A stretch of 64,000 bases of DNA, from contig OY970200.1 of NCBI GenBank assembly GCA_963708235.1, positions 3,100,001 through 3,164,000 of the forward strand. Reading direction: 5' to 3'. The notes under the pieces were generated by a model. The model was given only the letters and a program-made list of their open reading frames with translations. It did not search any database and was not told the DNA's origin. Positions 16,922 through 28,700 of this stretch are shown here, one piece after another. The position numbers and the translations under genes were made by a program. The number at the start of each line of letters is the position of its first letter. Position 1 is the stretch's first letter. Source of the stretch: G963708235 sp963708235 (GTDB lineage Bacteria; Actinomycetota; Acidimicrobiia; Spongiisociales; UBA5794).

Positions 16922-18145
16922 TCAGCGCCCTCCGGTGAGTGCGTCGTACGCCTCGACAAGCCGCTGCTCCTGATGAGCCCAGGCAAACTGTCCCACCACC
17001 CGTTCCCAACCGATCCTGCCCATCTCCTCCCGGCGGTCGGGATCGTCGAGGAGATCCACGATCAGGGCGGCGTAGGCACCCACGTCGTTCCCGGGTGCGT
17101 AGACGGCGGCGTCCCCCGCCGTCACCCGATGCTCGGGCAGATCGAACGCCACGATCGGTTTCGACGCCGCCATGTACTCCATCATCTTGATCATCGTGCA
17201 CCGGTCGTTGTAGGGGTTGGAGGGGTCGGGATCGAGGCAGATGTCGAACCCGTCGAGATACCCCGGCACCTCGGACGGCGCCACCCACCCGGTGAAGGTG
17301 ACCCGGTCGGAGATTCCGAGGGCGGTCGCCTGGGTGGTGAGCGCCTCGAGCGAGTCCCCCTTGCCGACCACCACACATCGCACGTCGGAGCGCCCATGTC
17401 GCTCCACCACCAGGGCTACGGATTCCAGCAACAGATCGACGCCATCCTGCGGACCGATGATCCCGACATACCCGAGGACCATCTCGTCGCCGGACCGGCG
17501 CTCTGCGGAGGTGCGCTCCGGCGCCCGTTCGTCTCGGATGTCGGGTCCGTTGCGAACCACCACCACCCGGTCCGGCTCCACGCCCCCGCGCCCGATCGCC
17601 ACCCGCCGGTAGGAGTCGTTGGTGGAGACGACCAGATCGGCCGACCGGAAGGTGAACCGCTCGAACCAGGCCAGGACCCGTGCGATTCGCGGGTTCGCCG
17701 CATCCCCGTACCTGGCGTCGTACATCTCGGGTGACAGATCGTGATGATCGAAGACGAACCGCTTCCCGAAGAGTCGATAGAAGCGGCCGATGACCACCAG
17801 GGTGTCAGGTGGGTTGTGCGCATGCACCACGTCGAAACCCCCGCGGGCGAGCACCACGAGAGACAGAACGAACATTGCGGCCAGTGAATAGCCGTATTCG
17901 ATGAGGTAGTCGAGAAGACCCCCTCCCCCCATCGGCGCCGGGTACTGGTAGAGCACGACACCGTCGTCGAGCACCTCCCGTATCCGTCGGGTCTCGGGAC
18001 CCTTGGGGCAGATGACGGTCATCCGGTAGCCGGCCGACGCCAGGCTTTCGGCCTCACGCCGGACCCGCGGGTCACGCCGGTAGGGGTTGTTCTCGAGCAG
18101 CATCAACACCCTGGGTCCCCGGGCCGGCGGTCCGGTTCGCTTCAT
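16922..18145 (-). CDS. Family 4 glycosyltransferase (GT-B)
   Basis: A 407-residue GT-B glycosyltransferase. The N-terminal domain has VLMLLENNPYRRDPRVRREAESLASAG cut by a conserved 'DxRVxxEA' type motif and DVVHAHNPPDTL. The C-terminal domain has LGYVGIIGPQDGVDLLL, CVVVGKGD and a donor-binding NDRCTMIKMMEYMA with the conserved Glu. This subgroup (WbuB/fucosaminyl-transferase-like, PF13439/PF13692) often acts on amino sugars. ATG 18145 was chosen because AGGAG lies 9 bases upstream; longer in-frame starts exist but lack that site. It is the only glycosyltransferase of the locus on the minus strand and converges with the one-TM protein gene. Confidence 0.85.
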   Translation of the reverse strand: MKRTGPPARGPRVLMLLENNPYRRDPRVRREAESLASAGYRMTVICPKGPETRRIREVLDDGVVLYQYPAPMGGGGLLDYLIEYGYSLAAMFVLSLVVLARGGFDVVHAHNPPDTLVVIGRFYRLFGKRFVFDHHDLSPEMYDARYGDAANPRIARVLAWFERFTFRSADLVVSTNDSYRRVAIGRGGVEPDRVVVVRNGPDIRDERAPERTSAERRSGDEMVLGYVGIIGPQDGVDLLLESVALVVERHGRSDVRCVVVGKGDSLEALTTQATALGISDRVTFTGWVAPSEVPGYLDGFDICLDPDPSNPYNDRCTMIKMMEYMAASKPIVAFDLPEHRVTAGDAAVYAPGNDVGAYAALIVDLLDDPDRREEMGRIGWERVVGQFAWAHQEQRLVEAYDALTGGR

Positions 18146-18482
18146 GTCGATCTGCTCCTGCTCAGTCGCGTCGCCACCCGGGTTGCCATGACCCGATGCG
18201 GACGCGGTACCGCACGGTCCACACACAACCGAAAGTCCGAGCGTACTAGAGCGTCCCTACGTCGCTCCCCCCGCCGCAGCCGCCGAAGCAGGTCCGGGGA
18301 ATCGAATGCGATAGCATCGCCGCACCGAACCAGCCGTCACCGGGCTTGCAGCAGCCGCCCGTACACTGCGACCCGTCGGCGGATGATTGGCGTGGGGGCC
18401 AACACCGCAGCCGGATGGGGCGTCGACGGCCAGCAACAACTGTGGACGTGCGTCGCAGGTCACCAGGTAGAGGCCAATACGA
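18146..18482. promoter_or_regulatory. Divergent intergenic region with a palindromic promoter-like site
   Basis: This 337-bp region separates two divergent glycosyltransferase genes. GCGAT (18308-18312) and ATCGC (18316-18320) form a perfect inverted repeat around AGC and include TAGCAT, a possible -10 box for the plus-strand genes. CTAGTACGCT on the minus strand near 18240-18250 is a candidate -10 for the GT4 gene. No convincing gene was seen. Confidence 0.35.
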
Positions 18483-19448
18483 ATGGAAGACACGGAACCT
18501 CTCGACCAAGCTCAGGCTTCGACCGGAGCCCCGGTGGTGAGTGTCGTGATCCCGACCTTCAACCGCGCCGCAACCCTACCGGCGGCCGTCGAAAGCGCCC
18601 TCGCCCAGCGCCACAACCCGGTCGAGGTCGTGGTGGTCGACGACGGGTCGACCGACGACACCGCTTCGGTACTGGCACGGTTCGGCGACCGGATCGTCAC
18701 GGTGCGCCAGGACAACACCGGCGCATCCGGGGCGCGCAACCGCGGGGTGCACGCCGCACGTGGATCGGTCCTGATCTTTCTCGATTCCGACGATCTTCTC
18801 CGACCCGAGGCGGTGGCGCACCACCTGGCCGTGCTGTCGGATGGCGGAGCGGCGGTGCCGTGCTCGATGGGCGACCTCGAGATGCAGCGCGCCGACGGGT
18901 CGGTCGAATCGATGTTTGCGGTACGTCGGCTCCGCCCGACGGCAGGGCACGGACTCTGGGTCAATGTTCACGATGTACTGACCACGCGCTTTCTCTTCAC
19001 CAACCAGACGCTGGCGGTCCGCCGCAAGGCATTCGAGGCGGTCGGCGGCTACGACGAATCGCTGTGGGTGATGGAGGACTTCGATCTCGCCATGCGCCTC
19101 GCCGCCCTTGGACCGTGGGGATACACCACCGCCACCGTTGCGGTCTGGCACGAAGGAACCCCCGACAGCCTGACCAGGATGGCGCATCGGGACCGAGATC
19201 GCCTGGACGAGACCATCCTCGACATCTGCGCCAAGCTGCGGAACGCCGGTCTCCCCGAATCGCCGATGGCGCACCGTGCCCTCGCATACATGGCGCGCAA
19301 GGCAAGACGGAGCCTCAACTTGCGGCAACCGCAGCCGTGGCGCCACAACGCCCTCGCCCGGGTTCAGCGATTCCTGGAGGAAGGGGTCGGTGAGCGGGTG
19401 TACCGCCGGTCGCCGATGTTCCCGCCGATCAAGTCGCCCTCGCCATGA
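18483..19448 (+). CDS. Family 2 glycosyltransferase
   Basis: A 321-residue GT-A enzyme of the GT2 family. Motifs in order: VSVVIPTFNRAATL near residue 20, VVVVDDGSTDDT, TGASGARNRGV, the metal-binding FLDSDDLL near residue 100, and GGYDESLWVMEDFDLAMRLA with the ED acid pair expected of an inverting catalytic base. The C-terminal 80 residues are basic and have no membrane helix. It is the first gene of a three-gene overlapped set; its stop overlaps the next ATG (ATGA at 19445-19448). The donor and acceptor are unknown. Confidence 0.87.
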   Translation: MEDTEPLDQAQASTGAPVVSVVIPTFNRAATLPAAVESALAQRHNPVEVVVVDDGSTDDTASVLARFGDRIVTVRQDNTGASGARNRGVHAARGSVLIFLDSDDLLRPEAVAHHLAVLSDGGAAVPCSMGDLEMQRADGSVESMFAVRRLRPTAGHGLWVNVHDVLTTRFLFTNQTLAVRRKAFEAVGGYDESLWVMEDFDLAMRLAALGPWGYTTATVAVWHEGTPDSLTRMAHRDRDRLDETILDICAKLRNAGLPESPMAHRALAYMARKARRSLNLRQPQPWRHNALARVQRFLEEGVGERVYRRSPMFPPIKSPSP

Positions 19449-20389
19449 TCGACGAGAAGGTGCACCCGAACCGTCCCGTCGGACCGTCGGTGGTGATCCC
19501 GAGCTACGAGCGCGCCTCCCTGATCGGCCGGGCCGTCGTCTCGGCGCTCAGCCAGGATCTCGCTCCCGCAGAGGTCATCGTGGTCGACGACGGCTCGACC
19601 GACGACACCGCCGCCGTCATCGCCGCCATCGACGGCCCGGTCCGATACGTCCGGCAGTCGAACCAGGGGGCATCGGCTGCACGCAACCACGGCGTGCGCA
19701 TCGCATCGGGCGATTGGGTGGCCTTTCTCGACTCCGACGATGTGTGGCGACCCGGTCACCTCCGTCGGCTCGCCGAGGCGGCCGGCGCCACCTTGGAGCG
19801 TCCCGACCTGGTGTTCTCCGACGCCTCGGTCGACATCGACGGAACCGCCACGGCCTGGTTCGAGCACTGCGGCTTCTCCCCCGCTCCCCCGTTCACCGAG
19901 GCGGCATCCGCCTTCGACTGGGCCATGCTGCCGACACAGCCGATGTTCCTCCAGGCGTCGATGGTGAAGCGGTCGGCGTGGATGGCCTTCGGTGGTCTGA
20001 GCGAAACGTTGCCGACCCGCGAGGACACCCACGCCTTCCTGATGCTCGGGTTGACGGGTGGAGCCTGCGCCGTCACGGAGGTCGGGGTCGATGTGACCGC
20101 CGAGAGCTCCGAGGCCGAGCGGCTGACCAAGCTGCATCCGGCCGGTGGCGAGGTGTACGCCGAGGCGACGATCGCGCTCTACCGGGACATTCTCGCCAGG
20201 CCGGGGGTGCCCGATCGGCACCGGGGCGAGCTCCGCCGCCGGCTGGCGAACGGACTCTGGGATCTGGCCCGGAGTCAGCTCCGCCGACGACGCCTGGTTT
20301 CCGGGGTGCGCAACCTGGGTCGATCCCTGCAATGTGATCCTGCAACGGTTCTGCCCCGCGTGCAGCGCCGCCTCGGGAGCGGCGCATGA
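19445..20389 (+). CDS. Family 2 glycosyltransferase
   Basis: A 314-residue GT2 enzyme paralogous to the gene just upstream: SVVIPSYERASLI, VIVVDDGSTDDT, NQGASAARNHGV and AFLDSDDVWRPGHL are shared almost residue by residue. The C-terminal half differs, with LPTREDTHAFLML at the position of the catalytic acid pair (ED). It overlaps both neighbours by four bases. The close similarity of the N-terminal domains suggests duplication followed by change of acceptor specificity. Confidence 0.86.
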   Translation: MIDEKVHPNRPVGPSVVIPSYERASLIGRAVVSALSQDLAPAEVIVVDDGSTDDTAAVIAAIDGPVRYVRQSNQGASAARNHGVRIASGDWVAFLDSDDVWRPGHLRRLAEAAGATLERPDLVFSDASVDIDGTATAWFEHCGFSPAPPFTEAASAFDWAMLPTQPMFLQASMVKRSAWMAFGGLSETLPTREDTHAFLMLGLTGGACAVTEVGVDVTAESSEAERLTKLHPAGGEVYAEATIALYRDILARPGVPDRHRGELRRRLANGLWDLARSQLRRRRLVSGVRNLGRSLQCDPATVLPRVQRRLGSGA

Positions 20390-22572
20390 ATCCCGTCCCG
20401 CCCGACGAAGCCACCGGGGCGGATCCGGTCGGAGGCGAATCCCCGACCCCCGCCATGCCCAAGGTCAGCGTCACCATCGTCAACCATCGGGTGCGGGATC
20501 AGCTGCGGGTCTGCCTGCAATCGTTGCGGGACCACCCCTACACCCGCGGACCCATGGAAGTGATCGTCGTCGACAACGCCTCCGGGGATGGGTCCGTGGA
20601 AATGATCCGCTCCGAGTTCCCCGAGGTCGTCCTCCTCGCCCACGACCGGCGTCGTGGATTTGGTGCCAACCAGAACCTTGCCGCCGCCGTTGCCACCGGT
20701 GATGTCTTGTTCATCCTCAACCCCGATGCCGTGGTCCACCGCCACACCATCGACCGTCTGGTGGCGGCGCTCTCCCCCGCCGAGGGTGTGGTCGCCAGCG
20801 GCGGTCCGACCGTGAACCCCGACGGGGGTCACCGCCAACGTCGGCCGCATCCGTTCCCCACACCGTGGTCGCCGTGGCGCAAGGCGTTCGGACTCCAGCG
20901 GCTTGCGCAGCGCCACACCGACCAGCCCACGGGGAGTGGGTGGCCGAGTGGGGGGGCGACGATGATCGATCGTCGCACCTTCGAGGCGATCGGAGGGTTC
21001 GACGAGGGCTTCTTCATGTATTCCGAGGACACCGACCTCTTCGCACGTCTGGTGGAGCGAGGCTTGTCGACCGCATGGGTCGACGACGCCCATGTCACCC
21101 ACCCTCACCCGACCGAACCGTCCTCAATGACCCGCCGCCGGGAAACGGAGAAGGTACATGCCGAGCTGCGTTACATGCGCAAACGCTTCGGGCGGTCCCG
21201 CACACTGATCTATCAGGGCGGTGTCATCGTGGATGCGGTGCTTCGGGTCGCCCTCCGGTCGGTGCCGGTTCTCCATCGGGCAGTGGGCGGGGACGCCGCC
21301 GATCCTGCCGTCGACCGTACCCGGCAGGCGGCACGGCTCGGGGCGGCGCTGCGTGGCGGGTCAGGTCCGCGACTTTCTGATCTTGCCGACGAGTTCAACA
21401 CCGGCCGGGACGGCGCCGACGCTCCCGCCGGGAAAGCCGGGTTGATCGTGTTCGATACCGGCGCCTCGTGGGACGGACCGTGGATGGCGTTCCAACATAT
21501 CGCCGGCTACCTGGCCGATCGCGCCCCGGTCCTGTTCGTTGATGCGCCTGAGTCGCCGGTCCATGCCTACCGGAAGGGCCGCTCCTGGTCCTTGCGCTCC
21601 CCGCTGGTGCGTTTGGACGACAACCTGTACCGCCTCACCCCGTCGGCGCCCCCGGGTCTCACCCGTTTCGGTATCCGGTCGATCACCGGGGTATTGGTTC
21701 GTCGATCGGTACGAGGGGCCGTCCGTCACCTGGGAGGCGACGTCCACGCCATCCTGTCGAACTGCTCACGGGTCGACCTGTTCGATGTGGTCCCGGCCGA
21801 AATCCGTGTCTACTACGTCTCGGATGACTTCGAGGCCGGCGCCGAACTGATGGGGCGTACCGTGGCCGAGATGAGGGCCCGCGACGCCAGAGGGGCGAGA
21901 GATGCCGATGCGATCGTCGTCATCTCCGAACAACTCGCCGAGAACTTCCGCAGCCGCGGCTACGAACCGGTACTGGTCCCCAACGGCGTGGCCGTCGAGG
22001 CGTTCCGCAACGTCGACCTGCTCCCGCGCCCACCCGAGATCTCCGTCACCGGACCGGTCGCCGGCTACATCGGCCACATCGGGGACCGGATCGACATCGC
22101 GCTGCTCGAAGCGGTCGTCGAGGCCGGCATCGGCCTCCTGCTGATCGGGCCGCGCCAGACGACCTTCCGTCACGATGATCGACTGCGCCGGCTGGTGGCC
22201 GCACCCAATGTGCAATGGATCGGTCCACGACGCTTCGACGAACTTCCCGCCTACATGGCGGCGATGGATGTCGGTCTGGTGCCCTACGCCGATTCGGCTT
22301 TCAACCGGGCCAGCTTCCCGCTGAAGACCCTCGAGTACCTCGCCGCCGGTCGCCCGGTGGTTGCCACCCCATTGCCGGCGATTGAATGGCTCGACACCGA
22401 CCTCGTCGTCGCCGCGGCCGAACCGTCGGCGTTCGGCGCCGCGGTGGCCGCAGCGGCACTCACCTCACGCACCGAGGAGGCCATGGCCGAGCGGCGCCGC
22501 TTCGCCGAGCAGCACTCATGGGAACGTCGGGTCGACGAACTGGCCGCGGTGCTGGGTCTGGCGCCGCGGTAG
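20386..22572 (+). CDS. Bifunctional GT2-GT4 glycosyltransferase fusion
   Basis: A 728-residue protein joining two complete glycosyltransferases. Residues about 25-290 are a GT2 of the rhamnosyltransferase type: VSVTIVNHRVRDQL, VIVVDNASGDGS, FGANQNLA, FILNPDA and GGFDEGFFMYSEDTDLFARL. After a 70-residue linker, residues about 360-728 are a GT-B domain with IVISEQLAENFRSRG, LVPNGVAVEAF, VAGYIGHIGDRID and SFPLKTLEYLAAGRPVVA. Such fusions usually add two successive sugars. Initiation is at ATG 20386, overlapping the stop of the upstream GT2. No frameshift joins the two halves, so the fusion is real in this sequence. Confidence 0.86.
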   Translation: MNPVPPDEATGADPVGGESPTPAMPKVSVTIVNHRVRDQLRVCLQSLRDHPYTRGPMEVIVVDNASGDGSVEMIRSEFPEVVLLAHDRRRGFGANQNLAAAVATGDVLFILNPDAVVHRHTIDRLVAALSPAEGVVASGGPTVNPDGGHRQRRPHPFPTPWSPWRKAFGLQRLAQRHTDQPTGSGWPSGGATMIDRRTFEAIGGFDEGFFMYSEDTDLFARLVERGLSTAWVDDAHVTHPHPTEPSSMTRRRETEKVHAELRYMRKRFGRSRTLIYQGGVIVDAVLRVALRSVPVLHRAVGGDAADPAVDRTRQAARLGAALRGGSGPRLSDLADEFNTGRDGADAPAGKAGLIVFDTGASWDGPWMAFQHIAGYLADRAPVLFVDAPESPVHAYRKGRSWSLRSPLVRLDDNLYRLTPSAPPGLTRFGIRSITGVLVRRSVRGAVRHLGGDVHAILSNCSRVDLFDVVPAEIRVYYVSDDFEAGAELMGRTVAEMRARDARGARDADAIVVISEQLAENFRSRGYEPVLVPNGVAVEAFRNVDLLPRPPEISVTGPVAGYIGHIGDRIDIALLEAVVEAGIGLLLIGPRQTTFRHDDRLRRLVAAPNVQWIGPRRFDELPAYMAAMDVGLVPYADSAFNRASFPLKTLEYLAAGRPVVATPLPAIEWLDTDLVVAAAEPSAFGAAVAAAALTSRTEEAMAERRRFAEQHSWERRVDELAAVLGLAPR

Positions 22573-22781
22573 CGCGGTCGCCGGTGCGGCTCGCCCGACC
22601 GGATAGGTCGGCTGCCCTCTGGACATGACGGCGATACTGGCGTACGGTCCGGAAGGGAGCGCTCCGCCTTGCGCGTGGTTCCAACCGGTGCCATCGCGCA
22701 TCATCGCCGCCCGAGAGCGGGAGCGTCCCACGGGGAAATTGATGGACGCAGTTCGGGGGAGCTGTGTATATGGGGGGATTC

Positions 22782-25700
22782 ATGAGTTTGGCACCGTCGT
22801 GGCGGCAGCGCGCCGTCCGGAGAACCGTCTTGTCCACCGTGCTGATCGCACTCACCGTGGCGGCGACGCTCCACACGGTCCCGGCGGCGGAGGCGTCCAC
22901 GGGCGCACCGATGGCCGCGGCTGGCGCAACGGCAGGGTCGATGAACAGGGCTGCAGACAGCAGCGCCGGCCTGCCTCCCGGATTCGTCTCCGAGGATGTC
23001 GCCACCGGGTTGTCGCAACCGGTGTCGATGGCCTTCCTCCCGGACGGCCGGATCCTCATCGTCGAGAAGACCGGCGGGATCCGGATCGGCGATCCGTCGA
23101 CCGTGCCGATGACCACGGCCCCCTACCTGACTTTGGCCAACATCAACTCCGGCGCCGAACGCGGTCTTCTCGACATCGCCCTCGACCCCGACTTCGCCAC
23201 CAACGGCCACCTGTACGTCTACTACACACCGGGTTCGCCGGAACGCGCCCGCATCTCGCGCTTCACCCACATCGAGCATCAGGGGGGAACCACCAGCCGC
23301 GCCGATCTGAGTTCCGAAGTCGGACCGCTGTGGGAGGACACCGCCGGTTACACGTCGTGCTGTCACTTCGGCGGCGGTCTCGATTTCGGTCCCGACGGGA
23401 AGCTGTGGCTGACCACCGGCGACAAGTTCATCGGCAGCCGCGCCCAGGACCTCTCCGATGCCAGCGGCAAGATCATCCGGATCAATGCCGACGGGTCGAT
23501 CCCCGACGGGTCTGACGGCTGGCCGGCGAACCCGTTCGTCGACGGTCCCGGTGGCAACGTCGATGCCATCTGGGCGTACGGACTGCGCAACCCGTTCCGG
23601 GCCAGGTGGGACCTGCCGACCAACCGGTTGTTCATCGGCGAGGTCGGGGGGAACAACCAGCTCACCGCCTGGGAGGACGTGCACCTGGCCCGTGCCGAAA
23701 CCGCCTACGCCGGCGTCGACTACGGCTGGCCCAACTGCGAGGGCCTGCCGCCCTACACCCACTTCCCGACCTGCACCATCGGCGGGACCCTGGGTCAGCC
23801 GATCTTTGCGTACCCGCACGCCGGATCCGGGGCCTCGGTCACCGGGGGCGTGGTGTACCGGGGCTTCCAGTTCCCCAGCGTCTTCCACGGCGCCTATTTC
23901 TACGCCGACTACGTCCAGGGTTTCGTGAGATACCTCACCTTCGACGAGTCCGGGACGACGGTCACCGCCAGCCACGCCTTCGACACCGCCGCCCAGGGTC
24001 TCCCCGTCGCCGTCGAGCAGGGCACCGACGGGTACCTGTACTACGCCGACATCACCGGAAAGATCCGCCGCTACGTCTACGCCGACGGGAACCACGCCCC
24101 CATCGTGACCATGGCGACCGCCGACCCCACCGCCACCCAGGTCGACACCGAGGTGATGTTCACCGGAGCCGCCCACGACGACGAGGGCGACCCGATCACC
24201 TACACCTGGTTCTTCGGTGACGGCTCCAGTGCGCCAGGACCGAACGCCACCCACCAGTACGCCGACGAGGGCCTCTACGAGGCGTACCTGCGGGTCGACG
24301 ATCCGACCCGGTTTGCGCTGTCACAGACGATCCCGATCCAGGTGGGCAACCCGCCGGCGGCCACCATCGAGACCCCCACCGGCGAGCAGCGCTTCAGAGG
24401 CGGTGACACCATCTCGTTCGCCGGTTCCGCCGTCGACGGCAACGGCGACCCCGTCACCGACCCGTCAGCGTTCCGCTGGACCGTCCAGTTCACCCACAAC
24501 GAGCACACCCACCCGGTGCTCGGTCCGGTCACCGGGACCAGCGGCTCGTTCGAGATCCCGTCGTCGGGTCATGACTACACCGACGACACCGGGTACCGGA
24601 TCCGGCTCGAGGTGACCTTGCCCAACGGGCTCCGCGACATCGAGATCGTCGAGGTCGCCCCGGACAAGTCCGACATCACCTTCGCCACTTCCCCGGCGGG
24701 GCTGACCATGCGCATCGACTCCCTTCCCTACACCCCGCCGGTGGTCTTCGACACCATGATCGACTTCGAGCACGCCATCGAGGCGGTGTCACCGCAGTGC
24801 GTCGACGGGACGTTGTATCAGTTCACCAACTGGTCCCACGGAGCGACACGCAGCCACGTCTACACGGTGCCCGACCACGACCAGACCGTGACCGCCAACT
24901 ACGCCGACATCGGAACCTGTGTCTCTCCGGTCACGGACGGATTGGTGCTCCACCTGGAATCGGACCGTGACCTGCTCTCCAACCCCAGTGGTGTCGTCAC
25001 CCAGTGGGTCGACCAGTCCCACTCGGCCAACCACGTGACCAGTTGGGGTGATCCCTCGATCGGCGAGACCACCACACCGTCGGGATTCCCCGCCGTCAGC
25101 TTCGACGGTGTCGGTGACCGGCTGGAGCGCACCGCCGCCCTCAACGGGCTCCCTGCCGGCAACACCGACCGCTCGATGTTCGTGGTCGCCAACTACCGGG
25201 GGGCATCGTCGTGGGCGGGCACTGCGTACGGAAACGGTGCACCGAACCAGGCGTTCGGTCTGACGGTGCGTCCCGGGTTCGGGCAACTGGCGCTCCAGGC
25301 ATGGGGTGCCGGTAACGACCTGGTCTCCGGGACCGCCGGGATCGGCGCCGGCTGGCTCACCCAGTCGGCGGTCCTCTCCGACGGGGTCGCCACCATGTAC
25401 AAGAACGGCGAGGCGATCGGCACCAAGACGCATGCGTACGACACGGCCGTCTCGCGCCTCGTCATCGGGCAGGAGATCTCGAACCTCGGGTTCCTCGTCG
25501 GCGATGTCGCCGCCGTCCTCATCTACGACCGGGCTCTGTCCCCGAGCGAACGGAGCGACGTCGAGGAATACCTCGCCGCCAAGTTCCTCAGCCCGATCGG
25601 ACCACCCGCCGCACCTGCGGGGGTCACCGCTTCCCACGGCGACACCCGGGTCAACCTGTCCTGGGACGCCAACACCGAATCCGATCTCGCCGGCTACAAC

Positions 25701-28700
25701 CTATACCGGTCCGAGAGCACCCCCGTGGACACGTCCGCCGCCCCCCTCAATGGCGCCACGCTGCTGACCACCACCAGCTATGTGGACACCGCGGTGACCA
25801 ACGACGTCACCTACCATTATGTGGTGACCGCCGTCGACACCGCGGGCAACGAATCGGACCCGGCGACCGAGGTGTCGGCGACCCCGGCGCCGCTGCCGCC
25901 TTCGGCGTGTCCGGCGCCCTTGGCCGACTCCACCGTGCTCTGTCTCGAGTCAACCACCGGGATCACCGAAACCGGAGGTCTGGTGACCCAGTGGATCGAC
26001 CAGTCGAACTCGTTCAACCATGTCTCCGCATGGGGCGATCCGCGGGTCGGGGAGGAGACCACACCGTCCGATGCTCCGGCGATCACCCTCGACGGTGTCG
26101 GCGACAAGCTGGAACGGACCGCCATGCTCAACGGGTTGCCCCAGGGCAACAGCGACCGGTCGATGTTCGTGGTGGCCAACTACCACGGCGCCTCCGCATG
26201 GGCAGGCACCGCCTACGGGAGCCCCGCCACCAACCAGGCCTTCGGTCTGACCGTCAGACCCAACTTTGGCCAGCTCTCGCTGCAGGCGTGGGGTGCAAAC
26301 AACGACCTGGTGTCAACCGCTTCGGGGATCGGGGCGGGGTGGATCACCCAGTCGGCGGTTCTCTCCGATGGGACCGCCACGTTGTACAAGAACGGCGCCT
26401 CCGTCGGCACCAAGACCCACACCTACAACACCGGCGCCACGAGGCTGGTGGTGGGGCAGGAGATCTCCAACCTCGGGTACGTCGACGCCGACGTCGCCGC
26501 CGTGCTCGTCTACGACCGGGCACTGTCCGTCGCCGAGCGCCAGCAGGTCGAGACCTACCTCCAGGCGAAGTACCTGACGCCACCCGGACCGCCGGTGGCG
26601 CCGGTGGGTCTCACCGCCGCAGGTGGCGACGGGTCGGTTGACTTGACGTGGGACGCCAACCCGGAAGCCGACGTGATCGGCTATCACGTCTACCGCTCCG
26701 AATCGACGCCGGTGAGCACCACCGGGGAGCCGCTCAACGGCGCCACCCCCGTCGCCGACGCCTCGTTTGTCGACACCACGGTCGCCAACGGGACCACCTA
26801 CCACTATGTGGTGACGGCGGTCGACATGGAGGACCACGAGTCTCCGGCGTCGGCCGAGGCCACCGCCACTCCTGCGGTGATCCCACCGCCGGCGTGTGCC
26901 GCCCCGCTGTCGGATGACACCGTGCTCTGTCTGGAAGCCGACCTGGGAGTCGCCACCAGTGGCGCCACCGTGACCGGTTGGTCGGACGAATCCTCCGCCC
27001 GCAACCATCTGATCGCCGCCGGCGATCCGACCATCGGCGAGGTGACCACCCCGTCCGGAGCGCCCGCCGTCAGCTTCGACGGCAACGGCGACAAGGTGGA
27101 ACGCACCTCAGCCGTGACCGGGCTTCCCACGGGCGACGCCGACCGCTCGGTGTTCGTCATCGCCCGCTACTCGTCGGTGGGCTACGGAGGGGTCTCCTAC
27201 GGGAACCCGGGACCATGCAACCAGACGTTCGGGCTCATCGTCCGGTCCAACGGCAACCTCACCTTGCAGGGTTGGTGCAACGACTTCGTGACCAGCGTCA
27301 AGGGAACCGGGGCCGGCTGGTTGTCGCAGTCGGTGGTGCTCGACGGCAACCAGTTCACCCACTACAAGAACGGCACGGCGATCGGGTCCGGATCGCACAC
27401 ATTCAACACGGTGGCCAACCGGATCGTGATCGGCGCAGAGATCGACTCCGCCCCGTACATCGATGTCGATGTCGCCGCGGTGCTGGTATACGACCGAGCG
27501 CTCGACGCCTCCGAGCGCAGCGCCGTCGAGGCCTACCTGCACGCCAAATACCTGGATGCGCCTCCGGCCGCACCGGCCAACCTCGTCGCCCAGGCCGGAG
27601 ATGCCGAGGTCGGGTTGTCGTGGTCGGCGGTGTCGGAACCGGATGTGACCGGATACGACGTCTACCGTTCCGAGACCGCACCGGTGGATGTCACCGGTGT
27701 CCCCGTGAACGAGCACCCGGTCACCGGGACCGCATTCGTCGACAGCACCGCCACCAACGGCGTCACCTACCACTATGCGGTGGTGGCCATCGATGCGGCC
27801 GGGCACCGTTCGGGTCCGTCGGGTGAGGCGTCGGCAACTCCGCAGGCTCCGCTGCCCCCGAGTTGCGATGCGCCCTTCGCCGAGGATGCCGTGGTGTGTC
27901 TGCGTGCCGATGTCGGGGTGACCCTGTCTGGTGGCCTGGTGACGGGGTGGGCGGACCAGTCCGCCGCCGGAAACCACCTCGTCGGCGCCGGGGATCCGAC
28001 CCTCGACGCCGCAACCCCGTCGGGGGCCCCGGCCATCCGCTTCGACGGTAGTGGCGACCGCCTCGACCGCACCTCCGGGCTGACCGGGCTCCCGGCAGGA
28101 AATGCCGACCGCTCGATGTTCGTGGTGGGCAACTACCGCAGCGCCTCCGCATGGGGTGGCACGGCCTATGGCACGGCCGCCAACAACCAGGCGTTCGGTC
28201 TCACCCTGCGACCCAGCGGGGGACGTCTCGTGCTCCAGGGCTGGGGTGGCACCAACGACCTGGTCAGCTCGGCACCGGGGTTCGGCTCGTGGCTGACCCA
28301 TGCTGCCGTCCTCTCCAATGGCACCGCAACGCTGTACAAGGACGGGGCCTTGATCGGGACCAAGAACCAGACGTACGCCACGGCGGTGTCGCGTCTGGTG
28401 ATCGGCCAGGAGATCGGGAACGCCGGATACATCAACGGTGACGTGGCCGCCGTGCTCATCTACGACCGGGCCTTGTCGGCCGCCGAGCGTCAACAGGTCG
28501 AGGCCTACCTCAGCGCCCGCTACTTCGTGCCCGACGGACAGCTCGGCGGGCTGACCGGCGCTCCCGCCGTGGCAACACGGACCGCCACCTCGGTGGGCAG
28601 GGCAGCGCCGGCGCCGGTGGCTGCTCCAGAAGCCCCAACGGGTGAGGGTCGAGCCGACCTCGGAGGTTCCGCCACCGGAACGCTCGACCCGTACTTCTGC

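Noticed and set aside
22701..24254. 517-codon minus-strand open frame opposite the dehydrogenase domain
   Set aside because: Gly/Val/Asp-rich composition with no motif, while the plus strand has a clear signal peptide and GSDH motifs.
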